Positions 26,474-35,509 of a stretch of DNA of 64,000 bases are shown here, one piece after another. Within the stretch, counting starts at the first letter, position 1, and the number at the start of each line of letters is the position of its first letter. The stretch comes from Pricia mediterranea (GTDB lineage Bacteria; Bacteroidota; Bacteroidia; Flavobacteriales; Flavobacteriaceae), in assembly GCF_032248455.1 (NCBI RefSeq), contig NZ_JAVTTP010000001.1:2540501-2604500 (forward strand), in the 5' to 3' direction. The notes beneath the pieces were generated by a model, which worked only from the letters and a program-made list of their open reading frames with translations, had not been told where the DNA came from and did no database searches. The position numbers were made by a program, and so were the translations under genes.

Positions 26474-27613
26474 ATGCCAAAGAAAATCAGATTAGGAATT
26501 TTGGGCGGCGGGGGAGATTCCCTCATCGGTGTATTGCACCGGGTAGCCTCACAAATCAACGATAATTACGAAATCGTCGGGGCGGTTTTCAATCCTCATA
26601 TAAAGGATAGTATCGCCTTCGCCGAGGAAATCGACGTACCCACAGATCGAATTTACAAAGACTTCGACACCTTGGTGGAAGAGGAATTAAAATTGCCCGA
26701 AGATGAGCGTATTCAGGTCTGCTCGATACTAACGCCCAATTTTCTCCATTTTCCCATGGCGTTGAAATTAATTGAAAACGGATTTCATGTCATCTGCGAA
26801 AAACCGATGACCACGACCTTAGAAGAGGCCAAGACGTTGCAGAAGGCCCATGAAAAAGCGGGCACCGTATTCGCCCTGACCCACACCTATACGGGCTACC
26901 CGATGGTACGTCAAATGCGCGAAATGATCAAGGAGGGTGTGTTGGGCAAAATCCACAAGGTCGATGCCGTGTATTATCAAGGGTGGATCAACGAAATTAT
27001 CCACGATGAGGAAAAGCGAAAGAGCGTATGGCGTCTGGATCCCGAGAAAGCGGGTATAAGTTCGTGTATGGGGGATATCGGTACCCATGCCTTCAATATG
27101 GTGGAATATGCCACAGGACTTAATATCAATTCCATACTTTGCGATTTCAACTATTTGTACAAGGATAATAAAATGGACATTGACGGTACGGTGCTCATCA
27201 GAATGGACGACCACGTGAAGGGTGTGATTCGGGCCAGTCAGGTCGCTACGGGTGAAGAAAATGCTTTGGGTATTTCCATTTACGGTCAAAAAGGCGGTTT
27301 ACGCTGGAAGCAGGAAGATCCGAATTTTTTATACCTTCTCAGCGACACCGACCCAACTCAAATTTACAAGCCTGGGCACGCTTACAACAGTGAGCTTTCA
27401 TTGGCCGGAACAAAACTGCCACCTGGACATCCCGAAGGCATCTTCGATTCCATGGCGAACATCTACCTCGGTGCCGCCAAGGCCATCCGTGGGGAAGAAT
27501 ACGACCAGGGTGAATTTCCAACGATGGTCGACGGCGTCCGCGGTATGAACTTTGTCGAGGCTACGGTCGAATCGCACAAAGAAGGTAACGTTTGGGTCGA
27601 GCTGGAGAAGTGA
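26474..27613 (+). CDS. Gfo/Idh/MocA family oxidoreductase
   Basis: A 379-residue NAD(P)-dependent sugar oxidoreductase. The Rossmann fold opens with RLGILGGGGDSLIGVLHR; the dinucleotide/active-site motif is HVICEKPMTTTLEEA, and the catalytic region includes GDIGTHAFNMVEYATG. No signal peptide is present, so it acts in the cytoplasm on imported sugars or keto-sugars, for example reducing or epimerising at a keto carbon. It lies 164 bases after the MFS permease, and a terminator follows it. Confidence 0.93.
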   Translation: MPKKIRLGILGGGGDSLIGVLHRVASQINDNYEIVGAVFNPHIKDSIAFAEEIDVPTDRIYKDFDTLVEEELKLPEDERIQVCSILTPNFLHFPMALKLIENGFHVICEKPMTTTLEEAKTLQKAHEKAGTVFALTHTYTGYPMVRQMREMIKEGVLGKIHKVDAVYYQGWINEIIHDEEKRKSVWRLDPEKAGISSCMGDIGTHAFNMVEYATGLNINSILCDFNYLYKDNKMDIDGTVLIRMDDHVKGVIRASQVATGEENALGISIYGQKGGLRWKQEDPNFLYLLSDTDPTQIYKPGHAYNSELSLAGTKLPPGHPEGIFDSMANIYLGAAKAIRGEEYDQGEFPTMVDGVRGMNFVEATVESHKEGNVWVELEK

Positions 27614-27703
27614 TTTTGACCGTGCCGATGTCCGCCGGTTTGTCGAGCTGAGCAAATAGCCGATTTTTCGCGGGTCGATATAGAAACGATTTGCTGTAAA
27701 AAT

Positions 27704-27737
27704 GACCTGGAACATTCAATGTCCCAGGTCTTTTTTT
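27704..27737 (+). terminator. Strong intrinsic terminator
   Basis: GACCTGGAACAT pairs with ATGTCCCAGGTC (one mismatch) around a three-base loop TCA and is followed by TTTTTTT. It separates the Gfo/Idh/MocA gene from the convergent ASCH gene. Confidence 0.85.
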
Positions 27738-27780
27738 GTGCAAAGAATACCAGTGGATCTTACGAAAACCTGTTTTGATC

Positions 27781-28239
27781 TTAAGATACCTTTTCGAACT
27801 CCTGACAGACTACGATCATGCTTTCCCTGGGTTCACGGCCGAAGCGCTGCAGCTCGTCAGCAAAAAAATCCCAGTGTACCTTTTTCCAATGGGCAAGGCT
27901 TTTGTCCCCAATACCTTCCTTAAGGGCATAGGTCACATCGATTGCAAAGAAAGGTTTCAGGGTGACCTTGGTGGTGCGCACTAAACATTGCGCTCGGCCC
28001 TCCCAATCCGTTACGACCAAAAAGTCCCCGATTTTAGGCAAAGGTTCACCGCGGTGCTGCAATCCCAAAAGAGACATGGATGTCGCTTTTTTTATGCCCT
28101 TTTTGACCAACACGGCATAATCGTTGGCATCCTTTTCGTTGTTGGAGAAGTGAATCGTTCTGGGGGCATTGACAAAGACATGTTCTAAATGTTTGTCCAA
28201 ATAATCGCCCCAAAGGGCGCGGGCAGATTTATTTTCCAT
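27781..28239 (-). CDS. ASCH-domain protein
   Basis: A 152-residue cytoplasmic protein. The ASCH fold signature is the segment VLVKKGIKKATSMSLLGLQH followed by GDFLVVTDWEGRAQCLVRTTKVTLKPF, and the C-terminal HWKKVHWDFFADEL. The family shares the PUA-like RNA-binding fold and includes a few amidohydrolases acting on modified nucleosides; the role here is unknown. It lies on the opposite strand from its sugar-locus neighbours. Confidence 0.85.
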   Translation of the reverse strand: MENKSARALWGDYLDKHLEHVFVNAPRTIHFSNNEKDANDYAVLVKKGIKKATSMSLLGLQHRGEPLPKIGDFLVVTDWEGRAQCLVRTTKVTLKPFFAIDVTYALKEGIGDKSLAHWKKVHWDFFADELQRFGREPRESMIVVCQEFEKVS

Positions 28240-28678
28240 ACTACTAATTGCCGATTTAAATTAAGACTGTTCATATTGTGGTGCCCCGATTGTTTTGGCA
28301 TAAAATATACGAAGGCGTCGGTTGTGAGTGCCATTTTATGGAACAAAGACAAAGTATTCCGTTAAACCGGTATAACCGTTCGATTTTAATTCGAAACCTC
28401 CAGGATTGTATCGAATAAACTTTTTCGCGTACCCGGAGTCTATTGTCGGCCCAGCTCCTGCTATACCGCGGGCTAACTACCAGGGTGCCGTATCCCTCTT
28501 TGTATTCGTACCGTAATTTTTCTTTTTATCCTGATGGATTTCCTATATTTATGACTTGCAAAAAAAAATTGGCAGGGAATATCTTTTTGAATTGAATTTT
28601 AGCATTTAAATATAGGGCTAATTCCAATAGTAAAGGGAAAACAAACGAAGTACAACCGTAAAAATTTCAGTCGAGAGC
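28240..28678. other. 439-base gap between the ASCH and isomerase genes
   Basis: No gene. It serves both divergent neighbours. TATATTTA at about 28549, a one-base mismatch to the -7 consensus, could belong to the rightward gene. A GC-rich patch with CGCGGGCTAACTACCAGGGTG is unexplained. Confidence 0.3.
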
Positions 28679-29737
28679 ATGAAGACAATTAAAGGACCCG
28701 CCGTATTTCTGGCGCAATTCGTAGATGACAAGGCGCCGTTCAATTCTTTGGACGGGATGTGTAAATGGGCGTCGGATTTAGGGTACAAAGGTATTCAAAT
28801 ACCCACATGGGAAAATTTCCTCATCGATATCGATAAGGCCGCCGAAAGCCAAGACTATTGTGATGAACTGAAAGGGAAGGTAAATTCATACGGACTCGAG
28901 ATTGCCGAACTCTCTACCCACCTACAGGGACAATTGGTGGCCGTGCATCCGGCCTATGACCTGATGTTCGACAATTTTGCTCCCGATAAGGTCAAAAACA
29001 ATCCCACGGCGCGCACCGAATGGGCCGTCGATGTCGTCAAAAAAGCGGCGACCGCCAGCCGTCGATTAGGCCTTAAGACATCCGCTACTTTCTCCGGGGC
29101 CTTACTTTGGCATACCTGGCACCCCTGGCCGCAGCGACCGCCCGGACTTGTGGAAATGGGCTTCGAGGAGCTGGCCAAGCGTTGGATGCCGATCCTGGAC
29201 CACTATGACGGGGAAGGGGTCGATGTCTGTTATGAGATCCATCCCGGCGAAGATCTGCACGACGGCGATACCTTCGAGCGTTTTCTGGAAGCTACCGGAA
29301 ACCATAAGCGCGTCAATATTCTCTATGATCCCAGCCATTTTGTACTGCAGCAGCTCGATTATATTGCATACATCGACCATTACCATGAATTCATCAAGTC
29401 TTTTCACGTAAAGGATTCGGAATTCAATCCCACGGGGAAAAAGGGCGCTTTCGGGGGCTATAACAACTGGGGTGACCGTGCCGGACGTTACCGCTCTCTT
29501 GGCGACGGTCAAATTGACTTCAAAACGATCTTTTCCAAGCTTACCCAATATGGGTGCGACGTTTGGGCGGTAATGGAATGGGAGTGCTGTATCAAGAGTC
29601 CCGAGCAGGGAGCGCGGGAAGGCGCCGTCTTTATTCAGGACCATATCATCGAGGCGACGGAAAAAGCCTTTGACGATTTCGCGGGCGCCGATATCGATGA
29701 GGATAGGTTAAGAAGGATATTGGGGATTACAAAGTAA
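28679..29737 (+). CDS. Sugar phosphate isomerase/epimerase (cytoplasmic)
   Basis: A 352-residue xylose-isomerase-like TIM barrel without a signal peptide. Metal-ligand and barrel motifs are GYKGIQIPTWENFL, GLEIAELSTHLQGQLVAVHP, VDVCYEIHPGEDLHDGD, VNILYDPSHFVLQQLDY and SFHVKDSEFNPTGKKGAFGG with the conserved WAVMEWECC near the C-terminus. It is the third protein of this superfamily in 10 kb and is distinct from the two exported ones. It heads a rightward group with the DUF1080 lipoproteins and likely handles the released keto-sugar or its epimer. Confidence 0.92.
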   Translation: MKTIKGPAVFLAQFVDDKAPFNSLDGMCKWASDLGYKGIQIPTWENFLIDIDKAAESQDYCDELKGKVNSYGLEIAELSTHLQGQLVAVHPAYDLMFDNFAPDKVKNNPTARTEWAVDVVKKAATASRRLGLKTSATFSGALLWHTWHPWPQRPPGLVEMGFEELAKRWMPILDHYDGEGVDVCYEIHPGEDLHDGDTFERFLEATGNHKRVNILYDPSHFVLQQLDYIAYIDHYHEFIKSFHVKDSEFNPTGKKGAFGGYNNWGDRAGRYRSLGDGQIDFKTIFSKLTQYGCDVWAVMEWECCIKSPEQGAREGAVFIQDHIIEATEKAFDDFAGADIDEDRLRRILGITK

Positions 29738-29841
29738 GCGCTCGACGTTGCGATGAACGCTTTCCTGTGCCTCTGCAATCCATCCCCGAGACAAAGGCAA
29801 ATTTCAGGATGCATCAAATCATTTACTCAAATTCTAAAATT

Positions 29842-30597
29842 ATGAGAAATTTAATCCTATTTCTGTTCGCGGCAACCTTGACGATCGGTTGTAAGGACAA
29901 ATCGGAAAAATCACAGGAAAAAATGGAATCCGAACGTATTGCGGAAGCGCAAACAGAAAAACCTCCCCAAGAGTGGACGGTACTTTTCGACGGCACTTCT
30001 TTTGACGGTTGGAAAGAGTTTCAAAAAGACGGCGTATCCGACCATTGGAAAATCGAAGATGACGCTATGGTTTTTCATCCTCCCGAAAATCGCAAGGATG
30101 GCGAGATACATGATTTGGTTACCGAAAGGAAATTTACTGATTTCGTACTGTCGCTGGACTGGAAAATCTCCGAAGGCGGCAACAGTGGTATCATGTGGGG
30201 CGTAAAGGAGGACGGCGATTTCGACAGGCCCTATCATACAGGACCTGAAATTCAAGTGCTGGATAATGAAAGACACCCTGATGCCAAAGCGGGCACCACC
30301 CATCAGGCGGGAGCGCTTTACGATATGATAGCCCCGTCGAAAGATGCGACCAAACCCGTCGGAGAATGGAATACCATGGTCATTACGGTCGACAACGGCG
30401 AAAAGCGGGGCAGTGTTGAACTCAATGGGGAAGAAATTACAACTTTTCCGGTAGGCGGTGAAATGTGGGATACCATGGTCTCTAAATCCAAATTTGCCGG
30501 TTGGGACGGATTCGGAAAGTTCGTAGAAGGGAAAATTGTCCTTCAAGACCACGGGGACAAGGTCTCATATAGGAATATAAAAATTAAGGAACTTTGA
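29842..30597 (+). CDS. DUF1080 (3-keto-disaccharide hydrolase-type) lipoprotein
   Basis: Starting at the ATG at 29842 gives a proper lipoprotein signal (MRNLILFLFAATLTIGC, cysteine at 17); an upstream in-frame ATG at 29767 would bury it. The mature domain is a concanavalin-like DUF1080 jelly roll: WTVLFDGTSFDGWKEF, DFVLSLDWKISEGGNSGIMWG, PEIQVLDNERHP, GALYDMIAPSKD, EWNTMVITV and the C-terminal LQDHGDKVSYRNIKIKEL. Characterised members cleave 3-keto-glycosides, which links it to the GMC dehydrogenase in this locus. Mature length is about 235 residues. Confidence 0.92.
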   Translation: MRNLILFLFAATLTIGCKDKSEKSQEKMESERIAEAQTEKPPQEWTVLFDGTSFDGWKEFQKDGVSDHWKIEDDAMVFHPPENRKDGEIHDLVTERKFTDFVLSLDWKISEGGNSGIMWGVKEDGDFDRPYHTGPEIQVLDNERHPDAKAGTTHQAGALYDMIAPSKDATKPVGEWNTMVITVDNGEKRGSVELNGEEITTFPVGGEMWDTMVSKSKFAGWDGFGKFVEGKIVLQDHGDKVSYRNIKIKEL

Positions 30598-30735
30598 AAA
30601 AGTAGGCAGTTGCAGTAGCGGTGTGGAGTTCTAAAAAAACATTTTCAAATTTAACAAACTACGCTGTTCGGTCGCGGACGGCGAGAGCGTGCCGTTCAGC
30701 TAACGACCGACGTTTAATCAAGCCAAATTAACTTT

Positions 30736-31560
30736 ATGAACAAGTTTTATATAATGGGAGTGTTTACATCGGCACTCATGCTTTCCTGCCAAGAGAAGGT
30801 TGAAGTCGATCCCATGGAAAAGACCGGGAACAACGAAGATTCCGTTATTACTTATGAGGAGTATTCGGGTCCGGAACCCACAGAACCTGAAGGTACCGAA
30901 TATTACGAGCCAAAAGTTCCCAAAGTACAACCCGGGGAAGAATATGGTGATCCGCCGAGTGACGCCATTGTCCTTTTTGACGGTACAGACCTTGACAAAT
31001 GGATCAGTACAAAAGACAGCACCGCCGCCAAATGGCACTTGAACAATGACGGTAGTATGACCGTGTCCGATAAGACCGGCGACATTCAGACCAAGCAGGA
31101 ATTCGGTGACATGCAACTCCATATCGAATGGAAATCGCCTCTGCCGGTGCAGCGCGAGGGACAGAACCGGGGCAACAGCGGTATTTTTCTCAACGGAATC
31201 TATGAAATCCAAATTTTAGACCAAAATGACAATCCTACCTACGTTAACGGACAGGTCGGGTCGATATACAAACAAGGTGCGCCCCTTGCCATGGCGTCAC
31301 GGCCGACGGGAGAATGGAACAGCTACGACATCATCTACCACGCGCCGGAATTCAACTCAGATGGCGGTAAAATTAAATCGGGTACGGTGACGGTCATTCA
31401 AAACGGCATCGTAATCCAAGACCATACTGAAATTAAAGGCACCACCCCGTATATCGGATGGCCAAAAAATCCGGCACACGGCAAAGGGCCTTTAAGACTC
31501 CAAGATCACGGCGACGACAGCCGGGTCAGTTTTCGAAATATTTGGGTACGGGAGCTTTGA
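30736..31560 (+). CDS. Second DUF1080 lipoprotein
   Basis: A 274-residue paralogue of the preceding gene. The lipoprotein signal is MNKFYIMGVFTSALMLSC; then comes an acidic, proline-rich linker of about 55 residues (EPTEPEGTEYYEPKVPKVQP) that would hold the domain away from the membrane. The DUF1080 domain contains AIVLFDGTDLDKWIS, DMQLHIEWKSP, NRGNSGIFLNGIYEIQILD, GSIYKQGAPLAMASRPTGEW and LQDHGDDSRVSFRNIWVREL. It probably has a different keto-glycoside preference from its neighbour. The gap to the first copy is 138 bases. Confidence 0.92.
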   Translation: MNKFYIMGVFTSALMLSCQEKVEVDPMEKTGNNEDSVITYEEYSGPEPTEPEGTEYYEPKVPKVQPGEEYGDPPSDAIVLFDGTDLDKWISTKDSTAAKWHLNNDGSMTVSDKTGDIQTKQEFGDMQLHIEWKSPLPVQREGQNRGNSGIFLNGIYEIQILDQNDNPTYVNGQVGSIYKQGAPLAMASRPTGEWNSYDIIYHAPEFNSDGGKIKSGTVTVIQNGIVIQDHTEIKGTTPYIGWPKNPAHGKGPLRLQDHGDDSRVSFRNIWVREL

Positions 31561-31655
31561 AAAAAGCAGGGGCATCCTCAGCTCGGGTTGGCTCTGACCA
31601 TGCGGGCTTCACCTGAATTTTGTGAGAGGGTCCGAACTACTTTCCTTAACTTCAT

Positions 31656-31663
31656 TATATTTG
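31656..31663 (+). promoter_or_regulatory. -7 element of the yicC-gmk-nadD group
   Basis: TATATTTG matches TAnnTTTG exactly and ends 20 bases before the ATG at 31684. This supports 31684 rather than the in-frame ATG at 31588 as the start of yicC. Confidence 0.45.
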
Positions 31664-31683
31664 TCAGAACCCAACAAAATCCT

Positions 31684-32541
31684 ATGATTCAATCCATGAC
31701 CGGATTTGGGAAGCACGTGATACAGCTTCCCTCAAAAAAAATTAGCGTAGAGCTCAAATCCCTGAACAGTAAAAGTCTGGACCTGAATGCACGGATGCCC
31801 TCGTCCTATCGCGAAAAGGAACTGGAACTGAGAAAGACGATCGCCGGCGCCCTTAAAAGGGGTAAGGTTGATTTCAGTCTCTACATAGAGTTTACAGGAG
31901 ACGAAACTTCAGCCGAAGTAAACGAGGCCGCAGTCAAAAATTACATGAATCAGTTACGCTCGATTGCCGATGGCGACGATATTCAACTGATGGAAATGGC
32001 CTTACGCATGCCTGATTCCCTCAAAACGGAGCGTGAGGATATAGAACCTGGAGAATACGAGGCCATTCAACGTGCCGTTCAGGAGGCACTCAAAGAAATC
32101 GCCGATTTTCGATCGGATGAGGGAAGCATTCTAGAAAAGGATTTTTTACTGCGCATCCAAAACCTTCAAATCCTCTTGGGCCAAGTCGAGCAAATGGATC
32201 CCGACCGTCAGATCGAGGTTCGAAAGCGCTTAGAAAAAGCGGTGGCGGACATACAGGCCGACCTTGATGAAAACCGGTTCGAACAGGAATTGGTCTACTA
32301 TTTGGAGAAATACGATATCACCGAAGAAAAGGTAAGATTGGACAATCATTTGAACTATTTCGCGACTTCCCTGAATTCCAAAGAATCGAACGGGAAAAAA
32401 CTGGGATTCATTGCCCAAGAGATCGGTCGTGAAATCAATACCATTGGCTCAAAGGCCAATTATGCCCCAATGCAGCAACTGGTAGTGCAAATGAAGGATG
32501 AACTGGAGAAGATCAAGGAACAGATGTTGAACGTGCTCTGA
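31684..32541 (+). CDS. yicC: YicC-family endoribonuclease
   Basis: A 285-residue protein with the YicC N-terminus MIQSMTGFGKHVIQLPSKKI and the DUF1732 C-terminus (HLNYFATSLNSKESNGKKLGFIAQEIGREINTIGSKANYAPMQQ, ending in IKEQMLNVL). Homologues are hexameric RNases involved in RNA turnover. The start at 31684 is preferred because the upstream extension carries no conserved sequence and would contain the predicted -7 element. It lies upstream of gmk, the common arrangement in bacteria. Confidence 0.92.
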   Translation: MIQSMTGFGKHVIQLPSKKISVELKSLNSKSLDLNARMPSSYREKELELRKTIAGALKRGKVDFSLYIEFTGDETSAEVNEAAVKNYMNQLRSIADGDDIQLMEMALRMPDSLKTEREDIEPGEYEAIQRAVQEALKEIADFRSDEGSILEKDFLLRIQNLQILLGQVEQMDPDRQIEVRKRLEKAVADIQADLDENRFEQELVYYLEKYDITEEKVRLDNHLNYFATSLNSKESNGKKLGFIAQEIGREINTIGSKANYAPMQQLVVQMKDELEKIKEQMLNVL

Positions 32542-32727
32542 AAAAGGACTACGAACCAGGAATCAAGACCTTTGCCCGATCCGCTGGCCCGTGGTGACGT
32601 ATTTTGACTGGGAATTTACCAGTTTACGAGGCGTGGGTCGACACGAGCTTGAGCTTGATTCTTGGTCCACCCGGACGTTTGGCGCAAACTTGAGTTTGAA
32701 ACTCGAATTAAAACTTGAACCTATACA

Positions 32728-33309
32728 ATGAAAGGCGGCAAACTTATTATATTTTCGGCACCATCCGGTAGCGGAAAGACAACTATCGTACGGCATCTCT
32801 TGGAGCAGCCTGATCTTAACCTCGCTTTTTCAATCTCTGCAACTTCGCGGCCTCGTAGGATAAAGGAGAAAAATGGGGAGCATTACTACTTTATGTCCAT
32901 ATCCGAATTTAAGAACAACATAAAGAACGACAAGTTTTTAGAATGGGAAGAGGTGTACCGCGATAATTTCTACGGCACCTTGAAAAGCGAAGTCGAAAGA
33001 TTATGGGCCGAAGGCAAGAATGTGATTTTCGATATCGATGTAGCGGGAGGATTGCGTATCAAGCGAAAATTTCCAAAAGAGACCTTGGCGGTTTTCGTAA
33101 AGCCCCCCAGTGTAGACGAACTCAAGATTAGACTTAAGAAGCGGAGTACCGAAAGCGATGATAAAATCAATATGCGTATCGCAAAGGCCTCCGTAGAGCT
33201 GGCCACCGCCCCGCAGTTCGATAAGATCATCAAAAATTACGATCTGGACACCGCGCTGCAGGAAGCCCATGATCTGGTTGCCGAGTTTATTGCCGAGGAA
33301 GCTGACTAA
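32728..33309 (+). CDS. gmk: Guanylate kinase
   Basis: Phosphorylates GMP to GDP with ATP. The P-loop is FSAPSGSGKTT at the N-terminus; the GMP-binding region includes SISATSRPRRIKEKNGEHYYF and EWEEVYRDNFYGTLKSEVE; FDIDVAGGLRIKRKFP is the usual DVxG segment. The 193-residue length is standard. It is followed closely by nadD, whose proper start lies 82 bases downstream. Confidence 0.97.
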   Translation: MKGGKLIIFSAPSGSGKTTIVRHLLEQPDLNLAFSISATSRPRRIKEKNGEHYYFMSISEFKNNIKNDKFLEWEEVYRDNFYGTLKSEVERLWAEGKNVIFDIDVAGGLRIKRKFPKETLAVFVKPPSVDELKIRLKKRSTESDDKINMRIAKASVELATAPQFDKIIKNYDLDTALQEAHDLVAEFIAEEAD

Positions 33310-33391
33310 ACGGTATTCAACAGCCAAAAACGACCGGATTTTTTCAATTGCGGCAGCACCGTCCAAGCAGGTTACAAATACTTTTCAGAAT

Positions 33392-33976
33392 ATGATAAAA
33401 ACGGGACTTTATTTTGGAACCTTTAACCCGATCCACATCGGGCACATGGTCATCGCCAACCATATGGTCGAGTTCTCCGATTTGGATGAGGTCTGGTTCG
33501 TTATCACCCCACAGAGTCCGTTTAAGAAAAAGAAATCCCTGCTCGATAATAATCACAGATATCAGATGGTCTATGAGGCCGTAGAGGATTATCCAAAGCT
33601 GAAACCCAGCAAAATCGAGTTTGATTTGTCGCAACCCAATTATACGGTGGATACCTTAGTGCATTTAAACGAAAAATACGGTGATGGGCATCGCTTTTCG
33701 CTGATTATGGGCGAAGACAACCTAAAGGGATTCCACAAATGGAAGAATTACGAAGTTATTTTAGAACACCATGATATTTATGTATATCCGAGAATCTCTC
33801 GGGAGCGCCGCGCAAACCTGTTTGATCGTCATCCTAAGATTCAGATGGTCGAGGCACCGATAATGGAAATTTCATCCACCTTTATCCGAAAACATTATAA
33901 GATGGGCAAAAATGTGCGGCCGTTGCTTCCCGGAAAAGTCTGGAAATATATGGATGAGATGAATTTTTACAAGTGA
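33392..33976 (+). CDS. nadD: Nicotinate-nucleotide adenylyltransferase
   Basis: Converts nicotinate mononucleotide and ATP to deamido-NAD. The start at 33392 (MIKTGLYFGTFNPIHIGHM) puts the nucleotidyltransferase GTFNPIHxGH motif at residue 9, as in the family; an in-frame extension to 33269 overlaps gmk and is not conserved-looking. Other motifs are VWFVITPQSPFKKK, FSLIMGEDNLKGFHKW and the C-terminal MEISSTFIRKHYKMG (ISSTxxR). Length is 194 residues, as expected. Confidence 0.96.
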   Translation: MIKTGLYFGTFNPIHIGHMVIANHMVEFSDLDEVWFVITPQSPFKKKKSLLDNNHRYQMVYEAVEDYPKLKPSKIEFDLSQPNYTVDTLVHLNEKYGDGHRFSLIMGEDNLKGFHKWKNYEVILEHHDIYVYPRISRERRANLFDRHPKIQMVEAPIMEISSTFIRKHYKMGKNVRPLLPGKVWKYMDEMNFYK

Positions 33977-34096
33977 TGTTTTGATACAAAGCGTCTAGAG
34001 GTACGAAATGCTGTTTCAAAACATCGAAAAAGGGACATTCAGAAGTTAAATAACCTATTGATTATCAGCGTAATAATCCGTATCTTAGAGTAAACA

Positions 34097-34137
34097 AAAC
34101 CCCGAGAATGAGTCGTTAGCTCGAAAAACGGGGTTTT
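34097..34137 (+). terminator. Hairpin inside the IS upstream of the transposase
   Basis: ACAAAACCCCG and CGGGGTTTTT form a stem with a T-run, and an outer pair ATCTTAGA (34081-34088 region) and TCTAAGAT (34138-34146) extends it. Position 5-14 bases before the transposase start suggests a barrier that stops outside transcripts from reading into the transposase. Confidence 0.65.
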
Positions 34138-34150
34138 TATCTAAGATGTT

Positions 34151-35509
34151 ATGTCCAAGATACGAAGAATCCGCGATTTCCAGCACACTTTTTCATTTTC
34201 CTCCCAACAGGAACAGTTGGGAGTTTTCTTTGACCGTTTTTTGGAATCCGATCTGGGCAAGATCTACCGGGCGGTGCCCTGGGACGACATGGTGGCGGCC
34301 CTCGGTGTGAAGGAGGCGAAAAAAGGCCCGAAGGCGATCTTCTCCCCCCGGGGCAAGGTCGCCCTGATGTTCCTCAAGCACTATGCGGATTGCTCCGACA
34401 GAAAACTTGTCGAAGGGCTCAACGGCAACCTGGACTGGCAGTTCTTCTGCGGCATCTATATCGGTGCCGATCGTCTGGAAAACTTCAAGATCGTGAGCGA
34501 GATACGGTCGGAACTGGGGGGAAAGCTCGACATCGACGCCCTGCAGAAGGCCCTCTACGGACACTGGTCCCCGCACATGGGGGACAAGGGCTCCGTCACG
34601 ATGGACGCCACCTGCTACGAGAGCAACATGCGGTACCCTACAAATGTAAAACTGCTCTGGGAATGTACCGACTGGCTGCACCGGCTGCTCAAAAAGGTAT
34701 GCGGGGAAAAAAAGGTCGCCATGCCGCGCAGCAAGTACCTGAAATGGAAAAAGCGGTACGTGTCCTACAGCAAGATGAAGAGGAAGACCAAGAAGAAGCG
34801 GGATGCGCTGACCAGGGCCCTGCTCCTGCTGACCGAAAAGTTCTCGGCGGAACTGGACCGTATGGAAGGGGAGCACGGCCTGGCGTTCACCGTGGACCAG
34901 TACGTGCGCAGGGCCGCGGCCAGGAAGGTACGGGAACAACAGTACGCCCTGTTCCACCACGGCGTGCGGCCCGAGGGCCGCATCGTCAGCCTTGACAGGC
35001 CCTATGTCAGGCCGATCGTCAGGGGCAAGGAGAAAAAGCCGGTGGAGTTCGGTGCCAAGGTGCACAAGTTCCAGGTGGGCGGCATCGGCTTTATCGAGCA
35101 CCTATCCTTCGACGCCTTCCACGAGGGGATACGCTTCCGCAAGACCGTCCTGGACGCGCAGGGCCTGACCCGTACCAAGGTCAAGATCGTAGGGGCCGAT
35201 GCCATCTACGCGACCAACAAAAATCGGAAGTTCGCCACCGGGAACGGTATCCGTACCGACTTCAAGCGCAAGGGAAGGGCCGGCAAACACGAGGGGCACC
35301 GTAAGAAACTGGCGGCGGCCATCACCAAGGAAAGGGCCGCCCGCCTGGAGGGCAGCTTCGGCAACGACAAGGAACACTACGGCCTCAAAAGAATAAGGGC
35401 CCGCACCAAGGCTACGGAGATCCTCTGGATATTTTTCGGCATCCACACCGCCAACGCCCTTGAGATCGGCAGGCGCATGGCCTCGGCCCGCCTGGCAAAA
35501 GCAGCCTGA
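34151..35509 (+). CDS. DDE transposase, IS5/IS1182-like
   Basis: A 452-residue transposase. The N-terminal domain resembles DUF772 (KVALMFLKHYADCSDRKLVE, LDWQFFCGIYIG). The catalytic residues fit an IS4/IS5-superfamily DDE core: first aspartate in VTMDATCYESNMRYPT, second in KIVGADAIYATNKN, glutamate in RLEGSFGNDKEHYGLKRIRA. A basic, lysine/arginine-rich coiled region (KKRYVSYSKMKRKTKKKRD) lies between. The gene is clearly more GC-rich than all its neighbours. The frame is intact, so the element may still be active. Family assignment beyond IS5/IS1182-like is uncertain. Confidence 0.9.
   Translation: MSKIRRIRDFQHTFSFSSQQEQLGVFFDRFLESDLGKIYRAVPWDDMVAALGVKEAKKGPKAIFSPRGKVALMFLKHYADCSDRKLVEGLNGNLDWQFFCGIYIGADRLENFKIVSEIRSELGGKLDIDALQKALYGHWSPHMGDKGSVTMDATCYESNMRYPTNVKLLWECTDWLHRLLKKVCGEKKVAMPRSKYLKWKKRYVSYSKMKRKTKKKRDALTRALLLLTEKFSAELDRMEGEHGLAFTVDQYVRRAAARKVREQQYALFHHGVRPEGRIVSLDRPYVRPIVRGKEKKPVEFGAKVHKFQVGGIGFIEHLSFDAFHEGIRFRKTVLDAQGLTRTKVKIVGADAIYATNKNRKFATGNGIRTDFKRKGRAGKHEGHRKKLAAAITKERAARLEGSFGNDKEHYGLKRIRARTKATEILWIFFGIHTANALEIGRRMASARLAKAA

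Noticed and set aside
28440-28500. Sequence resembling a ribosomal RNA fragment (GGCTAACTACCAGGGTG)
   Set aside because: Only a short match; surrounding bases do not continue any rRNA helix.
34193-35101. Long minus-strand frame opposite the transposase
   Set aside because: A by-product of GC-rich codons in the transposase; no family features.
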